A DNA stretch of 62,775 nucleotides, taken from Gryganskiella cystojenkinii. Lineage: Eukaryota > Mortierellomycota > Mortierellomycetes > Mortierellales > Mortierellaceae. Under the pieces are notes generated by a model, which worked only from the letters and a program-made list of their open reading frames with translations, did no database searches and was not told the origin of the DNA. The stretch spans positions 1 to 62,775 of the forward strand of contig JAAAIG010000117.1 in assembly GCA_015852425.1 (NCBI GenBank), in the 5' to 3' direction. This document shows, piece by piece, positions 19,413-36,292 of this stretch. The position numbers and the translations under genes are program-made. The number at the start of each line of letters is the position of its first letter. Positions within the stretch are counted from its first letter, which is position 1.

Positions 19413-21854
19413 ATGAGTGCCCTCAGTGCATCGAAGCAAAAGCGTCTCGCAGCCAAGGCTGCTAAGGAGGCCTCTAAGAAGTCCTCAGCTGCTTCTACCC
19501 CCGCTGGCACCAACGGACGCAACACCCCCGTCCCTACTGGTGATGATGAGGATGGTGATTCCTTGGCCCCCGCCTTGAGCGCTATGGACCTTGCCAAGGC
19601 CAAGGGAGGTGACCGTAACTCGACCGGTGTCTTGACTTCGCAACCCCTTTCCCGCGATATCAAGATCGAGTCCTTCTCGCTCTCCTTCCACGGTCGTGAG
19701 TTGATCTCGAACACTGACATTGATCTCAACTTTGGTCGTCGTTACGGTCTTATTGGTGCCAACGGATCCGGAAAGTCGACTTTCTTGGAGTGTCTTGCTG
19801 CCCGTGAGGTCCCAATTCCCGAACATATCGATGTAGGTTTTCGACTTTTTTTTTCATTGATCTGTATCCTTGTCGTCACTGTTTTTTACTATTCCTTTAT
19901 TTTTGTGCCTGGTTCGGTTGCACAACTTGCAGCATCGGTCGGATTTTTTTTCCTTGGGAAGGAATGCGCACAGACAGAGCAGACAAAAAAAAAAAAATTG
20001 AACCACCACCGCCCCCAGCACTAGTGACCAGCACAGCATCCTGTCGAATCAAAACACTGAATCGTCGCACACACACAAATACACTCACAGACAGGAACAA
20101 TCACAAACATCACAAACAGGACGTTTTTTTTAGTCTCCATTCCCTTCGGTCCCTTGGATCGTTTATTTTCGGCTTCTTCCCCTTTGATCCTACTTTTTTT
20201 ACCCCTTCTTTAACCCTTGTCCCTGCGGCACTCTCCCTTTCCGAATTACGCACAAAATGAGAAAAAAAAGCATGGTTATCTTATCAGCCCTCGCCCCCCT
20301 TTTTCTCCCGATGATTTTTTTTTTATACTTTTGACTTGGGTCAATGGATCCATGTGAATTAGCCAATTTTCTCACAAAAAAAACCACTCTATTTCTCAAC
20401 TCCAAAAAATAATATAGATCTACTTGTTGCAAGAGGAGGCTGCTCCTTCAGACTACAACGCCATCGAGGCCGTCGTTATCGAGGCCAAGTTGGAGGTCGA
20501 GCGTTTGGAGAAGTTGGCCGAAGATATGTTGGCCGAGGTCGATGGTGGTGACAACCCCCTCTTGGATGATGTCTATGAGCGTATTGAGCAGTTGGATCCC
20601 TCCACCTTCGATACCCGTGCCGCTACTCTCTTGCACGGTCTTGGTTTCATGAAGAAGGATATGCTCAAGGCCACCAAGGACATGTCCGGAGGATGGCGTA
20701 TGCGTGTTGCCCTCGCCAAGGCCCTGTTCGTCAAGCCCACTTTGTTGTTGTTGGATGAGCCCACCAACCATTTGGATCTCGAGGCCTGTGTGTGGTTGGA
20801 GGATTACCTTTCCAAGTATGACCGTATCTTGATTTTGATCTCTCACTCCCAGGATTTCTTGAACGGTGTCTGCACCAACATCATGAACTTGAACCACAAG
20901 CGCAAGCTCGTCAACTATGGTGGTAACTATGATACCTACGTCAAGACCCGTGCCGAGTTGGAGGTCAACCAGATGAAGGCCTATGTCAAGCAGCAAGAGG
21001 AAATTGCCCATATCAAGAAGTTCATTGCTTCTGCCGGTACCTATGCCAACTTGGTTCGTCAGGCCAAGTCGAAGCAAAAGATTATTGACAAGATGGAGGC
21101 TGCTGGTTTGATCGAGAAGGTCGACCCCCCACTGTTGTTCAAGTTCAAGTTCTCGGATACCGACAAGTTGCCTCCCCCAGTCTTGGCTTTCGATGAGGTC
21201 GCTTTCGCTTATTCCGGTGATATGAAGGATGCCCTCTACAAGGGTGTCAACCTCGGAATTGACATGGATTCCCGTGTCGCTTTGGTCGGACCCAACGGAG
21301 CCGGAAAGTCTACCCTCTTGAAGTTGATGACCGGAGAGTTGACTGCCACGCAGGGACGTGTCCAGCGTCATATGCAGTTGAAGCTCGGCAAGTACAACCA
21401 GCACTCTGCTGATCAGCTCGACATGGATCTCTCTCCCATCGATTACATGCGTCGCAAGTTCCCCGATTTGCAACAGGATACTGATTTCTGGCGTCAAAAC
21501 CTCGGCAAGTACGGTCTTACTGGAGCTCACCAGACCTCGCCCATTGGTCACTTGTCCCACGGTCTCCAAACCCGCTTGGTCTTTGCCGAGTTGGCCTTGT
21601 CCCGCCCTCACATGTTGTTGTTGGACGAACCTACCAACCATTTGGATATGGAGTCTATTGATGCTTTGGCTGACGCGATCAAGACCTTCACTGGAGGAGT
21701 TGTGCTGGTTTCTCACGACTTCCGACTTTTGAAGGAGGTTGCTGATCATATCATTGTCGTTGACAAGGGTGTCTCGGTCTTTGGCGGTTCGATTGCCGAG
21801 TACAAGAAGATCTTGCAGAAGAAGTCCCGCGAGAACGCTGGTCTCATCAACTAA
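19413..21854 (+). CDS. ARB1: ABCF-family ATPase, ARB1/ABCF2 orthologue (two exons)
   Basis: Soluble tandem ABC ATPase needed for ribosome biogenesis and export in yeast (family knowledge). Exons 19413-19832 and 20418-21854 give 618 residues (yeast Arb1 610, human ABCF2 623). Seen: a Lys/Ala/Ser-rich N-terminus, ABC1 Walker A GANGSGKST (about residue 115), signature MSGGWRMRVALAKAL, Walker B LLLLDEPTNHLDLEA, the ABCF linker with its KQQEEIAHIKKFIASAGTY block, ABC2 Walker A GPNGAGKST (about residue 432), signature LSHGLQTRLVFAELAL, and Walker B LLLDEPTNHLDMESI. There are no membrane segments, as expected. Codon use is strongly biased (GTC, TTG, AAG), fitting high expression. The single intron is 585 bp, the longest inferred here. 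Confidence 0.95.
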
Positions 21855-22554
21855 AAAACAAGGAGTTTTCTTTTTTTTCCAGGTCGTTCTCTCCGGGGGT
21901 CTCTTGAAGACTTTATGTATTATTACTTTTATATCATTCACTTGTTTTTTGCATTTATTCATTTGCACTTGGCACTCTCTCCTCTTCGTTCGATTATACA
22001 CACACCCTCTCTCATCCTCCATAACCACAAACAACACAAAAAAGGGAAGTTTTTTCTAATCCATTGGCATCCAAAAATAAATATTTCTAAACAAACGCAC
22101 CCGTATTTTCGAACATGAAGGAAAAAAAAAGAGAAAAAGAAAAAAAAAAAAGGGATGGGAGAATGAGAGGTATTTGTGAAAGAGCGAAAGAATGATGGGA
22201 AATGAAGAACATAAGTACGGAAGAAGGGTCGATGATATCGTTTGTTTGTTTCGAGCGACAATTCTTGTTTGCCACCAAACAATCACAACAAAGAATGAGA
22301 ACAGTTAATTAAGGGGCAAATAGACTGACCTTTTCGCGTGGTGTTTGTCGGTCTGTGGTGTTCCCATTTTTGGAACATTTCCTGCCTTTGTTTTATTTTT
22401 TTCTATTCATTTATCACCACCGACTCTGCACGACTTGTCACACTCATCACCTCGACAACAACCCTTCCTGCATGATTACATCCTCAACACGAAACAAACA
22501 CTTCAACAACACCCACACAACACCCAGGAAGACTCATTCAACCTATTGCAACCA
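21855..22554. other. ARB1 3' region and leader of the ankyrin/UBA gene
   Basis: No gene was seen. The first part is T-rich with several A-tracts (AAAATAAATATTT near 22075), likely ARB1 3' UTR. A poly-purine stretch lies at 22122-22160. The stretch from 22370 onward is CA/CT-rich and open in the frame of the downstream gene, but it has no protein-like composition, so I treat it as leader. Confidence 0.45.
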
Positions 22555-25500
22555 ATGGCCGCGACTGCCGAACCAGAGAGGAACCAGGTCCAGATTGAAG
22601 CCTTTCTTCAGGAGTTTGCTCAAGTAAGGTTCCCTAAACATCACTCTCTTCGGAACAACCATTTTGAACAACCCGGGGAACCAACATGGAGCACAAAGGA
22701 AAAGGAACGATACTTCAAATTGATGGATGAAGTAAACGCATTTGCACTCAGGGAACTGATGCATGCTGAACCATCTCTTGGTGGACATGCAGCGAATCCA
22801 CATGACAAAAAGACCTTTTTTTATGCTTCACACCTACATACCAAGAGGCAAAGACAGGGAGGAGGTGATGATATGACCTCATATCCTCCACGCGCTCTGA
22901 CATCTTTATTTGCCCTCGAATTCTATCTAGAGAATTGCCAAGAGTTTGAAGCATCACAAGACCAACGGCGTATCACGGACAGGAGTACCCTCGACATCGT
23001 CATCATCATCAACTCAAAAGGACTCATGGACACCAACCAAAGAAGAATTGATGGGTCTTTACTCCCGCCTTCTGGACGAATATCAAGGTACAAAGAAACC
23101 CACGCAAAAGAGTGTCTAGGTCAAAGGAAAGGCACATTCTTGTCTGGACCGATACTGACTTGTTCCTGAAAAAAAAATTGCGTGAAAAAAAAACCCCCCA
23201 GATCTGGACCCAAAGGTCAAAAACGTTCTACGAGAAAAGTCCGTAGCCTCATCCCGTTTCGCCACATCTCTCGAGGACAGGATTAGAACCATGCGATCAA
23301 CAGTGACAACATCAACAACAGCAACAGTAGCAAAGACAGAGCCGATGTGCAGCGATTGTGGTCAAAATCTAGAGGGCGAGGATCGCTCCAGGAAGCATCA
23401 CTGCAAACCCCATCCCACGAACGCGCCAACGGAGCACGATCAAAGGGTGCTCGAGGAACTGTTTGATGACGACCGCGATATCAGTGACGAGGACATTAGT
23501 GATGGAGATATCGATGATCGGGACATTGATGATATGGACGACGATAACCGTTATTGCACTTACGATCGTGATGATGAGGAAGATTATGATACCTCACCCG
23601 AGGATGGGGTCGATACCGATGACCGATCCTTATCGTCTTCGTTGTCGTCAATGGGTTCCGACACTAGTACGCTTCAGAAAGTCCGGGATGTTAACTTGGA
23701 TATCAAGTCCGAGTTGCTTCCGGTCGTGCAGGAGGAGGATCAAGAAGAAGAAGAAGAAGAAGAAGAAGAAGAGGAGGAGGACGACGAAGACGAGTACGTG
23801 GATGATGATGAAGAGCTGAGTCTTCGAACTGCGATGGGTCTGGAAACGGTCGAGAAGCAGAGACAGTTCTTGGCATCGCTGGGTCCCGATCCCAAACGTA
23901 TCCTGGAGAAGTACGAAAAAATTCAAGCGGACAAGGCCAAAGGATTATTGCCGGTCACAAAACTCACCAAGGCCGATGCAGGTAAAAAATGGCTGACAGC
24001 ATGTTCTTTTATCCTTTGTTCATTTGGTGAAAAGTTGTGCCCGTTTTCAAGTTCATAGTGGTTAACGCAACCACTATAACTTGTTTTTTTATTATTGTTT
24101 CGTCTTTACTAGAGCATACCAGGAAATTGCTCACAAAGGCTCAGCAAGTTATGGAAGAGATGGGTCGTACGTGTTCAGCATCTATAACGAAGATCGAAGG
24201 AGCTTTAGGGGGACAATCTTTTAGGTGCAACTGAAACCATCAACTCACTGGCAACCTACTTTTTTATTATCTCACTCATTGATAGTCGCCGGCCCTGGCA
24301 CACCCGGACTGCTGTCTACAGGGGTATCTTCGTCAGGCAAGAATGTACCCAAGCGAGAGTCAAGCGGGCCTGGCAAAAAGCAAGCATCACGACAGACAAA
24401 CGCAAAGACTACACAAGAACGTAAGATAAAATGCTTTATACCATCGATGCATTTTTTTTTCTCCACGTTGTTACACAATTTGGTGGTATGGTACTGATCT
24501 TTATTAATATATTCCCTATGGTCAAAAATAGCTTCTCGTCAGGTCAACTGGGATGTTGTTCAACATATAGACGAGTTGCGACGAGTTGAGAGCCAGTTGT
24601 TACAGAAGCAAGGTATGAGTTCATCCAGAAAATCATTTCGCTGTTTGGCGTTTCCCTTCAATCATGATAACAGCATGCACACCCTTTATGAAACGTTTTA
24701 ATTGACTTTTGTATCGTTACGTTCTCGCTTTGTAGCATCCGAGCGAAAGGAGGAGGAAACCCGTCATCGCGAGATTTTAGAGCAGAAACGACTCCAAAGG
24801 CTGGAAGAAGAGCGAAGGAAACGACAAGTGGCCGAAGCAGAGCAGGAGGCACGATCAAAGTTGTTCCAGTACGCTCTGGCATCCAAGGTCAACCTTGTCA
24901 AGCAGATGGTCGAGGCACTGGAATCAATTACAGCTGAACCTGTTTCTTATACAAGCAAGGCTGTCAGCCTCGAAGGCTGGGAATATTTGGATTTCAGTGA
25001 TGAGAATATCGACCCGGATGTGTCTCAAGGGGCGTGTGAATCGTTGTTGCATATCGCCTGTCGTATGAAGAGCATCCACCTTGTGACGTACCTTATCGAC
25101 AAGGGTACGTATCGCATTACACACCGGTCTATTTTGGGCATCATTTCACATAATTGAGTGTGGAGGCTAATTTTTCTTTTTCTTTATTGCCTCTCCCCCT
25201 TTTTAGGCGCACCACTGGATGCATTGGATGCGGATGGTCGTTTACCCATTCACGTAGCGGCGGAGCAAATGGCACCTCTTGATATCTGTAAACTCTTGAT
25301 CGACAAATCCCCGGTTCACCTCATCGACAGAGCTGCGATCTCGACAGGACGAACACCATTGCACTGTGCCGCAGGTGCTGGTCATCCGGACATGGTTGCG
25401 TTATTATTACAGAACCACGCCAGGATCACGGCTATTGACATTGACGGAAACACACCTGAGATGCTTGCGAAAGCTGGTCTTAAACGCAAGAAATCCAAAG

Positions 25501-28172
25501 CTCGGGCTGATGACTGTCGTCGTGCCATCGCGCATATTCAAAATGCTGCCGCAGCGATTAAAGAGGCTCAACGACAGCGCGATCTTCTTCTCGAGGAGCA
25601 ACGACAACGAGATGCAGAGCTTGCTCGAGAAGAAGCTGAGAAGGACGAGGCCATGCGTCGTAAACAGGAGGAGAAGCTCGAAGCGGAACGTCGCAAGCGG
25701 GAGCAAGAGGAAGCTGAGCTGGCGCGACTTAAGGCGCAGAAAGCAGATCCTCATGTCGGCGGTGGAGGAGGCGGCAAGAAGAAGAAAAAGAAGGGCAAGG
25801 GTACAGATACGCAGCCCGCGACAGAAGAAAAGTCTAGTACTTCAGCGGCAACTTCTTCTACTCCAGCCAAACCTTCAGCACCAATACTCGTACCGGCGAC
25901 CACGGCGGAAGTACCCAAATCGGCCTCAGGATCGCCAAGTGTTACCTCGACGATTAAAGAACCGTCGGCAACTACCAAAGCGCCTGCGACACTACCTGTC
26001 GAAAATTCGCCAGAGACAAGATCGGGACTGGAGGCTAAAGCTACTCCTGCAGTATCTGAAGCTCCTGTTGTCGAGAGTCATCCATCCGTGGTCCGGCTGC
26101 CCAAGCCAAAGACGAGTTATCGCCCGACTCAACTGGTGGTGGATCGATTGATGGATATGGGCTTCCCTAAGCGTGAATCCAGGAAGGCGTTGATTCAGAC
26201 GGAAGGAAGGTTCGAGGCTGCGATCGAGCTCCTTGCCAATAATGATCCTTTGGCGGACGACTCGGAGGATGAAGAGGAAGCCAAAGCAGCGAAGGAGGCG
26301 GCTAGGAAACAAAAGGTCAAGGAGCGCGCAGAAGCAGCAGCAGCAGAAGCGGCGGTAGCGGCTGCGGCCACGAGTACGTCGGAGACATCGCCTCAATCCC
26401 CCTTAGGTGATGGAAAGACGGCGGTGAGACCAACTTCAGCCGGAAAGGACTCTAACTCGCCCGCAAGACCAACTACACCTACCGCCACCAATATTGGGTC
26501 CACTAAGCAACAAGCAGTCACTGGCAAGGCGGCCAAGTCTACGACTTTACAACCCGCAGTCAAAGCTGGCAAGACCGATATTGTCCTACCTACAACCCCT
26601 GGCAACAAGAATGCACACGTGCCGGTTTCAGTGTCTATGCAGCGGACATCGTCCTCTGGCGGTGTTGCACCTATGAAGTCCCAGACGATTCCAAGAGTCG
26701 TGTCATCATTACCTGCTCCACCTGCAATGCAGAGAACTCCATCGGTTGGCCTAGTATCAACGACGCCAGAGTTCTCTCGACGCCCATTATCGCTTGCTCC
26801 CGAATTTGTACCTACTCAGATTGCAGTCTCGTCGCCTATGACGGGTGCTCTGCAGAGACCCGTCTTTTCTGGAACAGCGTCTGCGCCTTCGGATGCTCCT
26901 CGACGCATCTTGACACGCGCACGCGAGTTTGTCCCCACTGGACTCGCAACGGCAGCAGCAGCAGGAACATCTTTGAGTATGACTCAACAGCCGCCATTGG
27001 CCGTTGTTGCAAAGAGCACGAGTCCCTTCCTTGCGCCACTCAAGGTACCCTCCGCACCTACGAGAGCCCCTTTTACCTATGGTCACAGGAGACCGACCAC
27101 GCCGTTGGAGGAAAAGACTGTTGCCTTGGAGCAGAGCAACAACAGCGACGATGCAGCAAAAGAAATCACGACCAAGGTTGACGACGAAGGCACTTCGCTT
27201 TCTTCCTGGACTGGCGTGGAGGGATCCAGCTCATCCGAAGTTTCTCTTTGGGACTCACCTCGGGATGCGGATCGTGGGCATATCAGTCCAAGTCCCTATG
27301 GTGGTACCGCAATGTCTACTGGTACTGGTACCGCAAGCTCAGTCCCATCTGATCTTCAAGGTGGCGTTTGGGAGGTCCTTCCTCAGATGAACGCCGATAG
27401 TGCCAAGTCGACAGAGTCTGTGCCTTTGGTCGGTGCTGTTGATCTGTCACGGCTGTCCTCGAATATCTCTCCGTCCCCTCGTACGACTCTGGTCATGGGC
27501 GAGATGTTGCGACAGAGTCAAGCCGAGCTGGGACCGATCAATGACGTGACGGGCATTCTTGATGAGGATGACGATGATGGCGAGGTCCTGCAGGATGTCC
27601 TGGCGTTGGTTGCAGCGATTGAGCCCGAGGAACTTATGGACGTCGATGTCAATTTGGGTGTAGGGGCGACTCCTCGTTCCTCTGTGGAAGCGACTCCTAC
27701 TATAGATAAGCCCAGTCTGTGGGGATTCGACAGTCCACTCCAGGGAATCTCTCCAATTGGTAAACCCTGGTCATCCTCGTCTTCTCGTTTGAACAAGGAT
27801 CAGGGTTCGGACCAGTCCAACAAGGCGTATAACCAATGGGGATCTGGATTCGAATTGAAAGAGTCGATGGGATACCAGTCATCTACGTCATCATCTTTAG
27901 TGCCAGCCCGGTTGTCGTCTTTGGTCGACAATGGTGATTTGGGATCTTTGGGATCTTCTGCTTTCCGAGGCGGATCGAATAGTTTCCTCGATAATTTGTT
28001 TGGTATCCCCGGTATCGGATCTGGATCGGGGGCGGTATCCTTGTCATCTACTTCGACGGTTTCGAATGGATTGTACAACAGCAATCCTTTGGTGGCGACG
28101 TTGAACGACTTTGGTGTGGGTGGGTTTAGTCCTCAGGTTCACACTCAGACACATACACATACGATTTCTAGC

Positions 28173-28215
<43 letters not shown>

Positions 28216-28724
28216 GCCCAGGACATAGCCATGCGCAAGTTGTGCATGGATCGACTTTATCATTTGGACACAGCCCAGCACAGCCTCCCATGTCGTCGAT
28301 CTTTGGTAGATCACTGTCACAGCAGTCGCAGCAGTCTCAGCAGTCGCATCCATCGCAGTCGCAATCGCAATCGCAAGTGCAGGTTCAGTCGCCATCGTCG
28401 ATGTTTGCTTCGACCTTTGCAGGATATGGTAGTCATGAGACAGGCGTAGGAGAGGGATCTAGTCCATCTGGAATTGAATATTCACAACAACAGCAGCAGC
28501 TTCTGCAGTCTCTTCATCAACAACAACAACAACAGCAGCAGCAACAACCATCTCAACCACCTGCGACTCGAAAGATGGGTCCGCCACCGGGTCTTCAGGC
28601 AGAGAGTCCAGTTGGTCTTGAACGACTGAATCACGCCTTGGAGTTTTCTCGGTATCCCCAACTGAGTCCACAGATGCAGCAGCAGCAACAGCAACGGCAA
28701 CAGGATGGGTCTTTTGCCTCTTGA
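22555..28724 (+). CDS. large ankyrin-repeat + UBA-domain protein with low-complexity tail (eight exons)
   Basis: Exons 22555-22731, 22931-23087, 23202-23981, 24113-24163, 24286-24420, 24532-24612, 24736-25104 and 25207-28724 join to 1755 residues. Layout: a helical N-terminus, a Cys/His cluster (CSDCGQ...HHCKPH) around residue 145, and a long Asp/Glu tract. Then comes a coiled coil (EILEQKRLQRLEEERRKRQ) and ankyrin repeats about residues 540-670 (ESLLHIACRMKSIHLVTYLI, DGRLPIHVAAEQ, TGRTPLHCAAGAGHPDMVAL). A second charged helix and a UBA domain (VVDRLMDMGFPKRESRKAL) follow. The last ~800 residues are Ser/Thr/Pro then Gln/Asn-rich. UBA implies ubiquitin binding (inferred). The order recalls Vms1/ANKZF1, but no VLRF1 domain was found. 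Exon 1 to 2 and the GTCGTA donor of exon 4 are the weakest joins. Confidence 0.8.
28172..28215 (+). repeat. (CAA)n microsatellite coding poly-Asn
   Basis: About 14 perfect CAA/AAC triplets in the frame that gives Asn inside the low-complexity tail of the ankyrin/UBA protein. A related GAA/GAG tract at 23742-23780 encodes its poly-Glu. Both are likely length-variable between strains. Confidence 0.9.
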
Positions 28725-29437
28725 AGGACAAGTCAGTAGTTGCCGAGTGGATGGCAATTTTTTTATTATTTTTTTTTATAGAAAAAAGCCGAAGCTGATC
28801 TGCGGATTGCCCCGCGGGGCCAGAGTCGAAAACAAATATAAAAAAAATAAAAAAAAGGGATGACTATCGCTGATCGAGTAAAGTAGTGAGAAAAAGAGGC
28901 AAATGGCAAAGCAACGAGGGCAGAGAAAATGTAAAAGGTAGCTTTGATGACGATGTCGTCGAAATGATGGATTGCCGCGCTTTTGGTCCCTGACTCTTCA
29001 ACTTTGAGTGACCTGACCAGACTGACCCTGGATTCGGTTGTTCCAAAAAAAAAAAAAAAAAAAAAGGGTTTCCGTCACTGTGCAAATTTCAATTTCATCT
29101 CCTCAGGCGTTCTGACTGGCTGCGAAAATGACAGGACACACAGACTGTCGCAGGGTGGGTCCGGTCTTTCGTTCCTCCTTTTGGTCTCTTTTTCTCTTTC
29201 AGTCTCTGTCTTTCTTCCTCTGTTCTTTGTCTTCCATCCATCTTTACACGATTCCTTATCCTCTGATAGTCCATCTCCTACCTCGAACTCGCATCGCCCT
29301 CCTTCTTATCGACACACTAGCAAAGCATCACCTCGGTTTTTCGAACCTGGTCAGGGGCGATAAAAAACACTTTGCATTGGAACATAAAAACACGGACCGC
29401 TCTCTCTCTCTCTCTTTCATCTTACAGCAAACTCAAC
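28725..29437. other. spacer between the ankyrin/UBA gene and PKC1
   Basis: No gene. The left half has T- and A-tracts (a run of about 21 A at 29045) and a 10-bp palindrome CCCCGCGGGG near 28811. The right half is the pyrimidine-rich PKC1 leader, ending in a (TC)n run at 29400-29416 just before the ATG at 29438. Confidence 0.45.
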
Positions 29438-35008
<5,571 letters not shown>

Positions 35009-36292
35009 TAATGCGGGGAAACGCGGAAAAGGACGCGCATTTTAATACAAAAGATTTACAAGCAGACTCGAATGGCGTGGGTTCAGTTGATGGGTGCCAG
35101 ATGGAGGAGTCAATTACAGGCAAAGCAAAAAAAAAAATATCGCATTGTTTTTCAAACTTATTAATAATAATAATCTATGGATATTGTTGAATGAAATATC
35201 GTGTTCAGTGACTTTCGCAACTCTATTGGGATTTTTTTAAAATCGGGTTTAATCGGTCTTCTTTTTGAGGTAAAGCGAGAGGGTAATTGAAGATGATTTT
35301 GCTGAAGAATAAAAGGTGCCACCACCTCGTCCACAAACCAGTCTTATGCTCATCCTTCGGTTCCACCAACTCGACCACAGACCACTCTTTGGCGCGTTCA
35401 CATTCGCATCATTCACAGCCCTTCAAATATATTTTTTCTTTTGGGTACGAAAATTAATTTAGCATCTTCGCTGTGTGAAACGCGTTTCTTTTTGGCCTTC
35501 AGCATGGTACCAAAACGCGCCGAAACTCCTACGGCCAATAAAAAATAAAATGGATTCGAAAAATCACATAGAGTCAAACTTCTCCTGTTGAATAGCGTCC
35601 CTTGCGGTATTTTGTTATACAATAAGAGAGGGGAAATGAAGCATGTAACTCTAAAGTAGGCCCTTCCAAAAACGTATTCATTTGGACAGGTTATTCACTA
35701 AGAGAGTATTCACTTGCTCAGGTTTGACTGTACGGCACAGAGTATACCTATCTGACTGGGGAAGAGGTCTCCGCAAGAAGAATGGAGTCCGCTCAGGTTG
35801 TTCTTCAAGAAATCCTCGACCGCCGGCTGAGTAAACAGACAAACCGACAGGAAAGAAAAAAAAATCGATCGAGGGAGGAGGAGGCAACTTTTCTATCCCG
35901 GGTTTCTAATTTGTCAACTTGAAAACTTTCTTTAAGGAGGGCTCATTTGTGTACTCACGAGCGCACGGCGGAACATTAATTTTTCTTGAACATGAGGTGT
36001 TCAGTGTCCAAAAAAAAAAAAAGATTCAAAAGAACGCGCCGCGATCGAATCCATAGCTGTCCAAAAAGGGTTGGAAAGACTGTTGGTTCTTGGACAGAGC
36101 TCAGAGCAAGAGCCTTCTTTCCTTGTACCCTTTATAAACAGGAAGCGCGTCTCTTTTTTTTTTTTTTTTTTCCCAAGCCAACCTCTCCGCTTCCGGCCAA
36201 AAGAACACTCCTGGGTTTTGCCCTCTCACTCTCTCGCACATTCCTCACCCAATTTCTCTTTCCAAGTTCCATTACAGTGATTGTTTTCTCGC
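35009..36292. other. spacer downstream of PKC1 and upstream of the ABCC transporter
   Basis: About 1.3 kb with no gene. It contains the putative miniature element at 35569-35732, a 12-A run near 36010, an 18-T run near 36152 and, from 36190, a pyrimidine-rich leader to the ABCC start. Short open frames on either strand have no recognisable content. Confidence 0.45.
35569..35732. mobile_element. candidate pogo/Tc1-type miniature inverted-repeat element (~164 bp)
   Basis: The left end reads TAGAGTCAAACTTCTC; the reverse complement of the right end reads TACAGTCAAACCTGAG. Both are flanked by TA, the target-site dinucleotide of Tc1/mariner elements, and TACAGTCAAACC is a common terminus of pogo-like elements (family knowledge, from memory). 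Inside the right arm the motif GTGAATA or near copies occurs three times at short spacing, like subterminal transposase sites. The inverted match is only about 12 bp and imperfect, and there is no coding capacity. It would be non-autonomous. Confidence 0.4.

Noticed and set aside
20448..22037. 529-codon open frame antisense to ARB1
   Set aside because: It mirrors the strongly biased codons of ARB1 exon 2 (few TTA/CTA/TCA codons on the sense strand, so no antisense stops). Its sequence has no recognisable domain.
22345..22554. Upstream extension of the ankyrin/UBA frame
   Set aside because: Open in frame but of CA/CT leader composition with no protein-like pattern; ATG 22555 gives a sensible helix.
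22732..22930. Reading the ankyrin/UBA exon 1 frame straight through to 23169
   Set aside because: The text at 23000-23087 makes protein sense (SWTPTKEELMGLYSRLLDEY) only in another frame, and that frame joins exon 3 in phase, so an intron is preferred.
28482..28757. Leu-rich antisense frame opposite the Gln-rich tail
   Set aside because: Artefact of CAG/CAA repeats read backwards (CTG/TTG).
28809..28822. GC palindrome CCCCGCGGGG
   Set aside because: Ten bases with no loop or T-run of terminator type; probably chance.
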